Part shown: positions 36,120 through 45,368 of the stretch, one piece after another | How the letters are laid out: every line of letters begins with the position of its first letter | Position numbering within the stretch: the first letter of the stretch is position 1 | NCBI RefSeq assembly: GCF_007830315.1 | Contig: NZ_VLKJ01000009.1 | Location: 91,334 to 155,333 of the forward strand | DNA: 64,000 nucleotides | From: Novosphingobium taihuense | GTDB lineage: Bacteria > Pseudomonadota > Alphaproteobacteria > Sphingomonadales > Sphingomonadaceae | Reading direction: 5' to 3' | Program-made: the position numbers and the translations under genes | Notes under the pieces: model-generated | Databases searched by the model: none | Seen by the model: the letters and a program-made list of their open reading frames with translations, nothing else | What the model was told of the DNA's origin: nothing

Positions 36120-38036
36120 ATGGACGAAGTTGATGTCGAGGCGCTCCGCGTTGCAATGACTCCGGATATGGTGGAAGCCATACGGGCGAAGGCGCAGCGC
36201 GGCACGTTACCGCCCGCCGCGATGGCGGGGCTGTCCCGCGCGGCGATCGAGGCGATCGCCACCGACGTGGCACCGCTGGAGAGCGTCGTTCCGCTTGCCG
36301 CCTTGGAGGCGATCGTCCAACTCACCGGTCGCCCTCCGCTGTTAGTCCGCAATGGATCGATCGTCATGGAGCCGCTGACAGACCTCCCCGGCGCTGATGC
36401 GCTGGTCATCGGGACGGAGGCGCTCCTGCCTTCCGTGGGACGCGTCGAGTTCCGCAACTACGACATGGCTTGGGGCGGGACCGGCTGGGTCGTCGCGCAT
36501 GACGGCGCCGACCTCCTGGTGGTGACCAACAGGCACGTCGCAAAACTCGTGGCGCGCCGCACTTTCGACGGGAGCGGCGTGTTCATGCGCTCACCGGCGG
36601 GCCCGCTCTACGGCTCGTCGATAGACTTTGGCGAGGAGGTCACCAGCGTAATTGGGGATACGTCGAGGACGGTAAAGGTGACATCCATCGACTACATCGC
36701 CGACGATCTAGAGGCCGACGTGGCGCTCCTTCGCGTCGGTGCACCGGCGCTCACCCCGACCCCGCTCGATCTTGCTGACAGAGAGGCGGCGTATGGCGAT
36801 CTGGTGGCGCTTATTGGTTATCCTGCCTACGACTCCCGGAACGATGCGGCGGCGCAGTCCCGCTATTTCCGCGACCTTTACGATGTGAAGCGCGTTGCTC
36901 CCGGCCGTGTCACGCAGGCTCTCGGCGGTGACAGCCTGCTGAGCCATGACTGCACTAGTCTGGGAGGAAACTCGGGTTCGCCTCTGATCGCTCTTGCGGA
37001 CCGAAAGGTAGTGGGTCTGCATTTCGCCGGTCTCTATGGCAAACGGAACAGCGCGGTCGGCGTTGGGACGCTGAAGAAGCTGCTTGCGGGCGAGCGTCTG
37101 CTGGCGGTTGTGCCCAAGATGCCGGCTGAGCGCGCAGACGGCATCCACCCAGCGACCTACTTCACTGACCGCGAGGGATTCGCGACCCGTGACTTCCTCG
37201 GCGGGGTCGCGACCCCTTGGCCGAAACTGTCCAGCGAGGCGGCTGATGGTCTATCCCAGCCATCGGACGCACCCACAGAACCGGGTGAGATACGCTACAC
37301 CCACTTCGGAGTAAAGTATTCCGGCCGACTGAAGATGCCGGTCATGACGGCCGTCAACATCGATGGCAAGAACGCGGTTAGAATCAAGCGGTCGGGGGAC
37401 CAGTGGTTCGCCGACGAGCGCGTCCCGCTCGACGTCCAGCTTGTAGCGAAGAACTTCAAAGACATAGAGATCGACCGGGGCCATATGGTTCGCCGCGAGG
37501 ATCCCAACTGGGGTCCGGACGCCAAGAAGGCCAACTTCGACACATTCCACTACGTGAACGCCGTGGCCCAGCACAGTCGCCTCAACCAGGGCAAGCAGCT
37601 GTGGCAGGGACTGGAGAACTACATTCTTGATAGCGCGCGCACCGCCGGATTCCGAGTGTGCGTCTTCACTGGGCCCGTGCTGACAGATGGAATGGAGTCA
37701 ATCGATGGCGCGCTCGTGCCCCGGGAGTTTTGGAAGCTGATCGCGGCCGTTAACCAGGAGACTGGCGGCCTCCACGCCACGGCCTACCTGCTGAGCCAAG
37801 GGGAACTAATTCGGGCGCTGCTAGAAAAGCGGAGCAGATCCGAGGCTAACGAGGGTCTGAATCTGGGCGCCTACAGAACTTTTCAGATTGCTATCGCCGA
37901 CCTCGCGGACGCGACAGGGCACGATTTTTCCGCCTACGCCGCGGCAGATCCGCTCCGGAGGATAACCGAAGGCTTGGCCGACGGTGCGCCGCCGACGTTT
38001 ACGCCGCTTGAAGGCCTAAATTCGATTACGCTCTAG
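36120..38036 (+). CDS. Trypsin-like protease fused to DNA/RNA non-specific endonuclease
   Basis: A 638-residue two-enzyme fusion and the likely effector. Residues 1-110 are a helical N-terminal domain. The protease at about 110-330 has His139 (TNRHVAK), Asp200 (ADVALLRV) and Ser285 (GGNSGSP). A linker leads to an NUC1-type endonuclease at about 390-600 with the DRGH signature (452-455, catalytic His455) and the metal-binding Asn region VNAVAQHSRLNQGKQLWQ. There is no signal peptide, so the nuclease would act inside the cell and must be kept silent, for example until proteolysis frees it. AGGAG is six bases before the ATG. It is the third gene of the operon, 16 bases behind the STAND gene. Confidence 0.85.
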   Translation: MDEVDVEALRVAMTPDMVEAIRAKAQRGTLPPAAMAGLSRAAIEAIATDVAPLESVVPLAALEAIVQLTGRPPLLVRNGSIVMEPLTDLPGADALVIGTEALLPSVGRVEFRNYDMAWGGTGWVVAHDGADLLVVTNRHVAKLVARRTFDGSGVFMRSPAGPLYGSSIDFGEEVTSVIGDTSRTVKVTSIDYIADDLEADVALLRVGAPALTPTPLDLADREAAYGDLVALIGYPAYDSRNDAAAQSRYFRDLYDVKRVAPGRVTQALGGDSLLSHDCTSLGGNSGSPLIALADRKVVGLHFAGLYGKRNSAVGVGTLKKLLAGERLLAVVPKMPAERADGIHPATYFTDREGFATRDFLGGVATPWPKLSSEAADGLSQPSDAPTEPGEIRYTHFGVKYSGRLKMPVMTAVNIDGKNAVRIKRSGDQWFADERVPLDVQLVAKNFKDIEIDRGHMVRREDPNWGPDAKKANFDTFHYVNAVAQHSRLNQGKQLWQGLENYILDSARTAGFRVCVFTGPVLTDGMESIDGALVPREFWKLIAAVNQETGGLHATAYLLSQGELIRALLEKRSRSEANEGLNLGAYRTFQIAIADLADATGHDFSAYAAADPLRRITEGLADGAPPTFTPLEGLNSITL

Positions 38037-38230
38037 GCGAGAAGTTGAGGGAAAGCCTAGAGCGCATACAGCACGCCACCTCTGACCTAGAGTTGCCGAT
38101 CTGCACTCAGGATAGCGCCAGCGCGCCGGCGGGCTGTAACCAAGCTTCACGGAAGGTATGGATAGGCAAAATCGCGGTCAAAATTAGTCGAGTTAAGTCT
38201 TTGCTCGCGCTATTGGTAGGAGGGTGCGCG

Positions 38231-38263
38231 ATGACCGCCGAGATTTCGAATGAACACGGATGA
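38231..38263 (+). CDS. Ten-codon leader ORF coupled to the giant STAND gene
   Basis: MTAEISNEHG then TGA, preceded by a strong AGGAGGG ribosome binding site. Its stop overlaps the start codon of the next gene (ATGA at 38260-38263). The giant gene has no ribosome binding site of its own, so ribosomes finishing this leader probably start it. The peptide itself need not have a function. The same frame is open upstream to 38045, but the composition there is unconvincing. Confidence 0.55.
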   Translation: MTAEISNEHG

Positions 38264-41200
38264 ACCAAGAACCGGCGAAGCCCCCCAAAGATGAAAGCGG
38301 CGGCTCCAGCCCGGTCGGGCGCGGGGGTGCCGGCACCTATATCGAGGGGGAGCTTGGCGCTTATTATCTGCTCCAGATGTTGGCCGGCAGCGAAGCGCGC
38401 GGCCTCCCCGATGCCCTGATCGAGCGGGTTCAGTTCCAGGGCATGGATGAAGGCTATGCGCTTGACGATCTGATCGTCCACGCGGTGTCGAAAAACGGAA
38501 GCTCGATTCTCGAAATTCAGTCGAAGCGCACTGCCACATTCGCGCCGAAGGACCCGATCTTCATCAGCGTATGTGACCAAATCGCGCGCAGCGCGCCGGA
38601 CAGTCCCCCGACCGACCGCCACCTTCTGGCGGTCGCAATCCAGCGCACCAGTTTCGCGATCTCCGGCCCGTATCAGGATGTGCTCGCCTGGGCGCGCTCA
38701 GCGGCATCAGGCTCTCAATTCTTCGCCCGGCTTGCGCTCAAGGGCGTTGCCAGCCCGAAGATGCGCGACTTCGGCCAGGCGTTCCGGACCCATCTTGTAG
38801 CGCATGGGATCGCGGACGACGACGAGGTGATCTGGAGTATTATCCGACGCTTCCTGATCCTTGAATTCGACTTCGAGTCCGGCGCACCACAGGCGCGGGA
38901 CTATGCGCTCATGCTGGCGCGACAAGTGCTCGCGCCCGAAGATGCCGACCGCGCCGAGGGGTTTTGGAGCGATCTTATCGCGCTGGTCATCAAGACCGGC
39001 ACTACCGGTGGATCGCTCACGCGCCGGGCGCTGATCGACACGGTGACGGCACACGGATTTCGCCTCGCTGGCGACCGGAACTTCCTCTTGGCCCGCAGCA
39101 AGCTCTCGGACATGTCGCGCCATGCCCTCACGGACATCGGGACGAGCGTTGGCGGGATCACCCTGCCTCGCCTGAGCGCTTTGGCGGCAGTGGAAGAGGC
39201 GCGCGACGCGCACCGCTTCATCGAAATTACCGGCGATCCCGGCGTCGGCAAATCCTGGGTGCTGCGCCACCTTGCCGAAAGGCAGGCGCGCGAAGGCCAG
39301 GTCATCGTCTTCGATCCGATTACAACACCTGACGGGGGCTGGTCTGCGCTCTCGGAGCGCCTCGGCATCCCAGCGACCGCCAGGGAATTTCTCGGCGATA
39401 TCGCGGCCAGCGGCGGCGGAATCCTGTTCATCGATGGCCTCGAGATGTTCGCGGCACCGGAGCGGCAGCGCACGGTCAACGACGTCCTGCGGGAAATCGC
39501 AAGTATCGAGGGGTTTTCCGTTGTCGTCTCGACGCGGCCCGATCTCGGCGTCGAGGGCAGCAGCTGGCTGGCCGAAGACGCCATCGCCAGGTTCGGCGCC
39601 CCGCATCGCGTGCTCGTGGGAGAGCTCGATGAGGACGAGGTCGCGGTTCTGATCGAGATGGCGCCGGAATTGCGCGCCCTGTTGTTGCCGGACCATCCGG
39701 CCGCTCCAATCGCTCGCAATCTGTATCGGCTGACCCAGCTGCTGAAAGTGCCGAGCACGGTTGACATCCGCACCGAAGCAGCGCTGGCGCACCATTGGTG
39801 GGACAGTGCCGATGGGGCGGAGACTAAAGACAAACGTGCAGCCCAGCGCCTGCTCGCCGGACTGGCGGAAGCGGTGCTTAGCGGTCGCGACACGATCGAT
39901 GTGGCCACCGATTCGGACGCACGCACACATTTGTTGAACAGCCGGAGCTTGAGCGAAACGCACCGGGACAAGCTGGGTTTCGGCCATGACGTGCTGCGCG
40001 ACTGGGCGATCGGCGCGCGCCTGGACGAAGACATCACTCTGCTTGATGGCGTCGACCTGACGGTGCCGCCCTCGCCGCGCCTCGCACGCGGTATCGAGTT
40101 TGCTGGTCGGTTTGCGTTGGAAAGTGCGACAGACGGTGCTGCATGGCGGTTGCTACTCGACGCTCTGGGCCGCCCTGGCGCGCACGCAGCGTGGCGGCGG
40201 CAGGCGCTCCTCGCCATCACGAGGTCTGAGCTTTCGGCGGAGCTGCTCAGCCGATGCTCCAAGACGTTGCTCGCGCAGGGCGGTGCGCTCCTCATCGAGC
40301 TCTGCACCGCGATCATAGCGGTAGAAACGATGTCGGCGGCGGTGCTGTTCGCCCAGATCAAGGCCGCGGGGTTCGAGGTCCCTGAAGGCACGGCGGCTCT
40401 TCGCACGGCATCCTCACCATCAGCGCCCGCGGTATTGATGTGGTGTTTCAACCATCAGGCCCAGATCCCGGTTCACGCGATCGCGTCCGTGGTCAAACTC
40501 GTGGAGATCCAGTTCTTCCTGGCGATGACCAATTCCGCCTACGGACAAGCGACCGCCGGGATGCTCTTCGATTGGCTGTTGCAGCTCGACGTGCGAGAAA
40601 CGGCGATCGCCATCCCGTCGCCGGCGGATGCCCCGAGATTGGCGGGTGACGAGCGCTGGCGCATGATCGAAGATCTTCGCAGCATGACGCTGCTCCTCGC
40701 GGCCAACGCACCGGAGAAGGCAAAAGCCTATCTGCGAACGGTGGCGAGAGAGAACGACATATACAAGGTCAAGGCGATCCGGCCGTTTAGTAAGGCCCTT
40801 GCGAGCGTCGCGCCCGCGGAACTTGCGGCGCTCATCGAAGCCAGCCTCATCGAGAAGCCGCGCAAGAGACGGTCGCGCGGCGAGTCGACGGGCCGCGTCT
40901 TTGGTTTTGCGGATAGCGACTATTTGCCGGCCTCGCCGGCACAGCCCCCGTTTCTCGAGCTCCTCGATGTCGATCCACAAATCGGTCTTGCGCTCATTCG
41001 AACGCTCGTCGCAGCGTCCGTCGACGGTCATGCCGATGGCAAGACGACTGAGACGAATGGCTTCACGATCGTCGTCGACGGCACGCCGCGCATCTTCCCA
41101 TGGGTCCAGACCTATTTCTGGTCGCGCCAATCTCAGGCGCCAGAGTCCTCGGTCGGTTCGGCGCTGAAAGCTCTCGAAGCTTGGTCGCATGAGCGGCTCG

Positions 41201-43401
41201 ATCGGGGCGAGGAAGTCGCGACGGTGTTGCAGGACATTCTTGGGCCAGAGGGAAGCTGCGCTGCCTATCTCGTGGTCGCGATCGACGTCCTCATGTCCCA
41301 TTGGCCAGCGACACGCGACGCGCTCGTTCCGTTTGTGGCCAACCCGCATATCCTCGCAAGTGATCGCGATCGCGCGTCAATCGAGATGTTCGCAGGCATG
41401 ATGGCCGGCGAGAAAGAGCCGAGCGGCCGCGTGCTGCTCGCTGATCTTGCAAAACGCGGCTCCCGTCGCTTCACGCTCGAGGAGCTGATGTTCTTTTACT
41501 TGGGCGACGACGATGCCAGTTCCGCCGTCAGGCGGCTTCTTGCCCAAGCGGTAGATGAGCTTGGACCTTATGAGGAGAGTGACACGTTTCGCTATCCCGC
41601 GTTCATGGGCGCCCATGCATTGAACCTTTTGGACCGTGCAAATTGGGTCGAGGCCGACGGCCAATTTAGCTTCGTGCCGCCGCCGGCCGAAGCCGAGCAT
41701 CTGGCGCGCCTCGAAACAGCAAGCCGCGCCCGCGCGCTGTCGAGCGATATCGGGGCGAAAATCCAGCTTGCGACAAACGATCCGGCGCGAGGCTCGGCGG
41801 AAACCGCGCGCCAAGCGGCGGAGTATGCGGCGGGCGATCTGCCCGATGACCGTGATGAAGACTATCTCAAGGCACGGTCCACCCGCCTCATCGCCACCGC
41901 CATGCTCGTAGCGCGCGACGGCGACGACGCCCTTCTTGCCGAATATGAAGCCTGGGTCCGGGCAGTCATCGATATCGCTTTGATCGAGGAGATGGACGCC
42001 TACGGCTCCGGCGAGACACTGAGCTTCAACCGGCCCGGGATGGCAATTTGCGCACTCGTTCATCTTTGGCATCGGCGCAAGTTGAGGGCAGACCGCGGTC
42101 GCCTCGTGGAAGCCGCTGTGCGCGGGGACCGAGCAGCGATCCCGGCGTTCATCGCCGCCCGGGGGACGATCGATGATGCTGATCCGCGCGTCATCAAATC
42201 CGCGATCCGGATGGCGCTCGCACGTCGTCGCTATCGGTGGCACCCCTATAATGATGACCCTGCCGACAAGATCGCCTATGAGGCGCAGCGCGCGCGACAG
42301 GACGGCGAGGCCGTTTCCGCAGAGATCGCGTGGCTGGACGGCGGGCCCGAGCCTGACTGGCCAGCGCTGCCCGACGAGAGACCGTCTCTGCGGAACCGGC
42401 CACGTGCGATCCTCTCGCGCGACCGGGCACGAAGCAAGTTCGAGCAGGACGAGGCGGAGGAAAGCTGGACGCCGCGGTCGAAAAAGGCTTCTGTTCATGT
42501 CGAGACGCAGGGCATCGCGAAGTGGCTCGCGCTTTTAAACCAAGAGGGCTGCCTGAGACCGGAGTGGTTCGAGGAGATTGTCGATACCTACGCTCCCTGG
42601 TCGGCACGGCTTAACGCGCATGGCTATTCCGCCGACGCCGAGCTCGACCGATCCCCGGACGACTGGAACCAGCAATTTTATTTGCTGGTCGCTGCGGTCA
42701 TTATGGATACGGCGCAGGACCGGCTCGATGCCCTCCTAAAACCGATCCTGGAACTTCCGGACCGTTCATTTTGCGACGTAGCCGACACCCTCACTCGCGC
42801 GGCGGATGCCTGCTACTTCAATGAGCGGGGGCGCCCGGCCGATCGCGCCTGCGCGATCCGGCGGCAGCTGGTGACGCGCACCATGGCTCTCGATCGCTGG
42901 GCCTGGGATCGCGGGCCCGGTGAGCTGCGGATAGACTTCGAGTCCGGTCCGACCATCGGCGTCATGCTGATGAACGAATATAATCTGGTGTCGAGCCCCC
43001 GAAGCTATCTGGTTCCAGCGGTCTTCGATCGGATCGATCCGCTGCTCGAAACGCTGCGTCCCATGATGCCGGGCGGGCCGACAGCCTTTGTGGCCCTTTG
43101 CACGATGAACACCCTCCTGATTGGGCCAACGGCACGTCACCTCGATTTCCTTCTCTTTGCCATCGAATCTTGGCTCGAGGTCACGGGGGGCGACCGGGCG
43201 ATGTGGCATGAGCTCGCGATCGGCCGAAAGGTCGCGCAGTGGTTCGAAAGCGCGACGAAGGGGGACCCATCGCTTTGTCGTCGCGATCATGCGCAGCGCT
43301 TGCGAATTGACGCAATGCTCGGGCGACTGGTCAGCCTTGGCGTTTCCGAAGCCCATGAGCTCGAACTAAAGATCGAGGCGGAACGAAACAGCCCGGCCTA
43401 A
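38260..43401 (+). CDS. Giant nuclease-STAND NTPase, antiphage type
   Basis: A 1713-residue protein. The N-terminal 100 residues contain YALDDLIVHA followed by ILEIQSKRT, a D...QxK arrangement (Asp70, Gln87, Lys89) as in PD-(D/E)xK nucleases of the DUF4297/Cap4 kind. A P-loop NTPase follows, with Walker A GDPGVGKS (325-332) and ILFIDGLEMF as Walker B. The remaining 1200 residues are helical and probably form a repeat solenoid. This order (DNA-cutting effector, STAND switch, long sensor) is that of AVAST-like single-gene defence proteins that degrade DNA after recognising a phage protein. It starts by translational coupling to a 10-codon leader. It lies 223 bases behind the protease-nuclease operon on the same strand and is probably a separate system. 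The ligand is unknown. Confidence 0.85.
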   Translation: MNQEPAKPPKDESGGSSPVGRGGAGTYIEGELGAYYLLQMLAGSEARGLPDALIERVQFQGMDEGYALDDLIVHAVSKNGSSILEIQSKRTATFAPKDPIFISVCDQIARSAPDSPPTDRHLLAVAIQRTSFAISGPYQDVLAWARSAASGSQFFARLALKGVASPKMRDFGQAFRTHLVAHGIADDDEVIWSIIRRFLILEFDFESGAPQARDYALMLARQVLAPEDADRAEGFWSDLIALVIKTGTTGGSLTRRALIDTVTAHGFRLAGDRNFLLARSKLSDMSRHALTDIGTSVGGITLPRLSALAAVEEARDAHRFIEITGDPGVGKSWVLRHLAERQAREGQVIVFDPITTPDGGWSALSERLGIPATAREFLGDIAASGGGILFIDGLEMFAAPERQRTVNDVLREIASIEGFSVVVSTRPDLGVEGSSWLAEDAIARFGAPHRVLVGELDEDEVAVLIEMAPELRALLLPDHPAAPIARNLYRLTQLLKVPSTVDIRTEAALAHHWWDSADGAETKDKRAAQRLLAGLAEAVLSGRDTIDVATDSDARTHLLNSRSLSETHRDKLGFGHDVLRDWAIGARLDEDITLLDGVDLTVPPSPRLARGIEFAGRFALESATDGAAWRLLLDALGRPGAHAAWRRQALLAITRSELSAELLSRCSKTLLAQGGALLIELCTAIIAVETMSAAVLFAQIKAAGFEVPEGTAALRTASSPSAPAVLMWCFNHQAQIPVHAIASVVKLVEIQFFLAMTNSAYGQATAGMLFDWLLQLDVRETAIAIPSPADAPRLAGDERWRMIEDLRSMTLLLAANAPEKAKAYLRTVARENDIYKVKAIRPFSKALASVAPAELAALIEASLIEKPRKRRSRGESTGRVFGFADSDYLPASPAQPPFLELLDVDPQIGLALIRTLVAASVDGHADGKTTETNGFTIVVDGTPRIFPWVQTYFWSRQSQAPESSVGSALKALEAWSHERLDRGEEVATVLQDILGPEGSCAAYLVVAIDVLMSHWPATRDALVPFVANPHILASDRDRASIEMFAGMMAGEKEPSGRVLLADLAKRGSRRFTLEELMFFYLGDDDASSAVRRLLAQAVDELGPYEESDTFRYPAFMGAHALNLLDRANWVEADGQFSFVPPPAEAEHLARLETASRARALSSDIGAKIQLATNDPARGSAETARQAAEYAAGDLPDDRDEDYLKARSTRLIATAMLVARDGDDALLAEYEAWVRAVIDIALIEEMDAYGSGETLSFNRPGMAICALVHLWHRRKLRADRGRLVEAAVRGDRAAIPAFIAARGTIDDADPRVIKSAIRMALARRRYRWHPYNDDPADKIAYEAQRARQDGEAVSAEIAWLDGGPEPDWPALPDERPSLRNRPRAILSRDRARSKFEQDEAEESWTPRSKKASVHVETQGIAKWLALLNQEGCLRPEWFEEIVDTYAPWSARLNAHGYSADAELDRSPDDWNQQFYLLVAAVIMDTAQDRLDALLKPILELPDRSFCDVADTLTRAADACYFNERGRPADRACAIRRQLVTRTMALDRWAWDRGPGELRIDFESGPTIGVMLMNEYNLVSSPRSYLVPAVFDRIDPLLETLRPMMPGGPTAFVALCTMNTLLIGPTARHLDFLLFAIESWLEVTGGDRAMWHELAIGRKVAQWFESATKGDPSLCRRDHAQRLRIDAMLGRLVSLGVSEAHELELKIEAERNSPA

Positions 43402-43747
43402 AGACTCTTGCGGGACAAATGATCGCAACAGCGAGCGGCGCTTCACCGCCGCCCTGCCCGGCGGCTATCAGCCTTACAAACGGCTGGTTTAGGCGCGCGC
43501 GGACGTTCCCGCTTCTTCACCGAGACGGCGTATGTTGGTCGGCAGCGACCGCTGGTGTTGAACGTCCGAATGGCCGCTATCCCGTTTTCGCGGACTATAA
43601 GCGGACGTTCCGGTTCGTCCGCAACTCCGGTCATTCGGTCGAGCCTTCATCCATCAAGGATGGGGATAGCTGAAGCGCCCCGCCTTGCCATTTCGCCATT
43701 GCTGTGGAAGCCTCAAAGGTGCGTCGGTCAGTCCCGGCGCAGAGGCG
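43402..43747. other. Gene-free region with degenerate GCGGACGTTC repeats
   Basis: No supported gene. Words of the type GCGGACGTTC and CGGTCATTCGG recur at 43495-43645. They resemble fragments of degraded repeats found between sphingomonad genes. This marks the right edge of the defence island. Confidence 0.45.
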
Positions 43748-43907
43748 TGGAAACCTCTGACGAACAAACTCGGTCACCAGTTTTGGCGGCCGGGTGGCAT
43801 GCGCGCATGTCCAGTCGGCTCTGCCGATAAAGGCGCATGCGCCTGTCGTTCGTCAGGTTTCCAACACCCGGCTCGACCGGCGCCTCTTTCGGAAAAAGGA
43901 GCGCCGG
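43748..43907. other. Highly structured non-coding element (possible ncRNA or recombination site)
   Basis: A pair of near-perfect inverted arms, TGGAAACCTCTGACGAAC (43748-43765) and GTTCGTCAGGTTTCCA (43848-43863), encloses the palindrome GGCGCATGCGCC (43832-43843) and an imperfect one around CATGCGCGCATG (43798-43809). It is followed by a GC-rich hairpin with arms CCGGCGC (43877) and GCGCCGG (43901). No credible ORF spans it. The nested foldings fit a structured RNA, or the crossover end of a mobile element. Confidence 0.5.
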
Positions 43908-44019
43908 TAATGCCTTCACAGTTCAATCTATCTACATCAGCGGGGAGCCCTTTTGCTGCGGCCAACCTCGCCTCATTCTCTGAAGCAGGTCTGCCCTCCG
44001 CCGCGACTGGGAGGCTTGC

Positions 44020-44418
44020 ATGAGCGAAACGATCGACCGCGAGCTTACGACTGAGCAGCTAAACCTGCTCGACGACTTCCAGCATTTTGCCATCAAGGAG
44101 TTTGCCGGCGGCAACATCCTTCCGGGTATGCTCGGTATAGGCCCGAACATGCACTATACGGATGCAAGCACGGACCGACTGCTGACGCTCATCCAGATCC
44201 TCGCGGTCTTGATCGATTTGTGTGGGGAGCGTTCAAAGGCCTTCCATTGGCTCATAGACAACGTTTGCTATAGAGAGATCGTCGGAAACGATCCCTACTT
44301 TTGCCTCGAAGACGCAGACGAGAGCGCTGCCTTTGTGATGCTTGGCTGGCTGCAAATCATACAGCGTTTCCGCCCAGCTGACCTGATAGCGCAGATGTTT
44401 CGGGCTTCCACAACCTGA
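44020..44418 (+). CDS. Unknown 132-aa protein
   Basis: A small acidic protein with mainly helical composition (LIQILAVLIDLCGERSKAFH and AAFVMLGWLQIIQRF). No known domain is recognised. GGGAGG five bases before the ATG supports translation. There is no signal peptide, and the hydrophobic stretches are short and amphipathic. It lies in a lower-GC stretch of accessory DNA just after the structured element and could be an orphan immunity, antitoxin or phage-related protein, but nothing in the sequence decides this. Confidence 0.65.
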   Translation: MSETIDRELTTEQLNLLDDFQHFAIKEFAGGNILPGMLGIGPNMHYTDASTDRLLTLIQILAVLIDLCGERSKAFHWLIDNVCYREIVGNDPYFCLEDADESAAFVMLGWLQIIQRFRPADLIAQMFRASTT

Positions 44419-44574
44419 CTACTGCAGCTGCATCTGAGAATTCGGAAAGCGTCATTAGACACTGCGCGCCGCCCATCGTGACAGAACGATCGAAGCGTGC
44501 CGCAATGGTGATTTTTGCCTTTCGAGATTGCTCATACCACGAGCGGATCTCTCCGAGGCAGATTGGAGTGACAA

Positions 44575-44922
44575 ATGGAAAACGAAAAGACAGTGCGTCG
44601 TAAAGCGCGCTCCAATGCAGGTTTTGATAAGGAAGCGCCTCTTGAAGCTGCTTCCGCAGGCGCTGCGGAAGCTCCCAATCTGCCAGCAGGCTATGCTGCC
44701 TCAAAAAACATAAGTGAAAGGCGCTTTCTTAGCTCAGAACATTTGGACGCACTGTCCCATTACAATACCAAAGAAATGGTGTTGCGCATCTTGCGAGAGA
44801 CTTCTGAAGAGTACTTCATTAATCTTCTCGAAAATCTTAAGAGAGACATTCGAGAAAAAGATTGCGAAAAAGCAGCCACCAACTTCGCCAACGCGCTTTT
44901 CCCATCAGGGACTAAAGGCTAA
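44575..44922 (+). CDS. Unknown 115-aa protein
   Basis: Not recognised. The N-terminal 45 residues are basic and Ala-rich, probably disordered. The C-terminal 60 residues form charged helices (NTKEMVLRILRETSEEYFIN and LKRDIREKDCEKAA). GGAG six bases before the ATG marks a credible start. Base composition is lower in GC than the neighbouring catabolic genes, which suggests acquisition by transfer. It has the same direction as the unknown gene 156 bases upstream. Confidence 0.55.
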   Translation: MENEKTVRRKARSNAGFDKEAPLEAASAGAAEAPNLPAGYAASKNISERRFLSSEHLDALSHYNTKEMVLRILRETSEEYFINLLENLKRDIREKDCEKAATNFANALFPSGTKG

Positions 44923-45000
44923 TGGGCCTTATATACCTGCAGAAGTAGTAACAAGGCACGCGTCCCAGTGTTCGGCAACGCGCAATGGGCAAGGTTAGGG

Positions 45001-45040
45001 TGAAGTCCGCACCGCCAAGGCTACAGACGGGCGGACTTCA
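45001..45040. other. Perfect 10-bp hairpin in non-coding DNA
   Basis: TGAAGTCCGC (45001-45010) and GCGGACTTCA (45031-45040) can pair around a 20-base loop. No T run follows. It lies in a gene-free stretch (44923-45368) before the MucR gene and could be a leader or processing structure. The rest of that stretch, including an AT-rich part near 45280-45360, probably holds the MucR promoter. Confidence 0.4.
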
Positions 45041-45368
45041 TCGGCCCGCTACCTACCGGTCTCCCGACAGGCAACGCCACTGGAAAATAAACTTGGGACA
45101 AAGGGCAAAGCCACCCTCGCCATTGCTATTGGGCATTGGTGGACTCCTTTTTCCCCGTTGCTGAAGCATCAGCACCAACCAGACCTAGGCCACCCCAATG
45201 GGAAATTGTTGGCGGACAAGACTCAACACCCACAGTTCCTCGTGATCGCATCACAGCCAGATCTTTGAGGATGTTTGGAAGAGATATTGATGCGTACTGG
45301 CATATTCCAGATTTTCAGCGTAGTATTACATCTTCAATTCAAAAAGCAGATCTGGAGTCACTATTTAA

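Noticed and set aside
38045..38263. 72-codon frame with a lipobox-like LLALLVGGC
   Set aside because: The motif sits late in the frame, the upstream part has random composition, and the only good ribosome binding site serves the last ten codons.
43402..43907. Possible CRISPR-like or tandem repeats near the defence genes
   Set aside because: The repeats are degenerate and unevenly spaced, without spacers of constant length; no cas genes are present.
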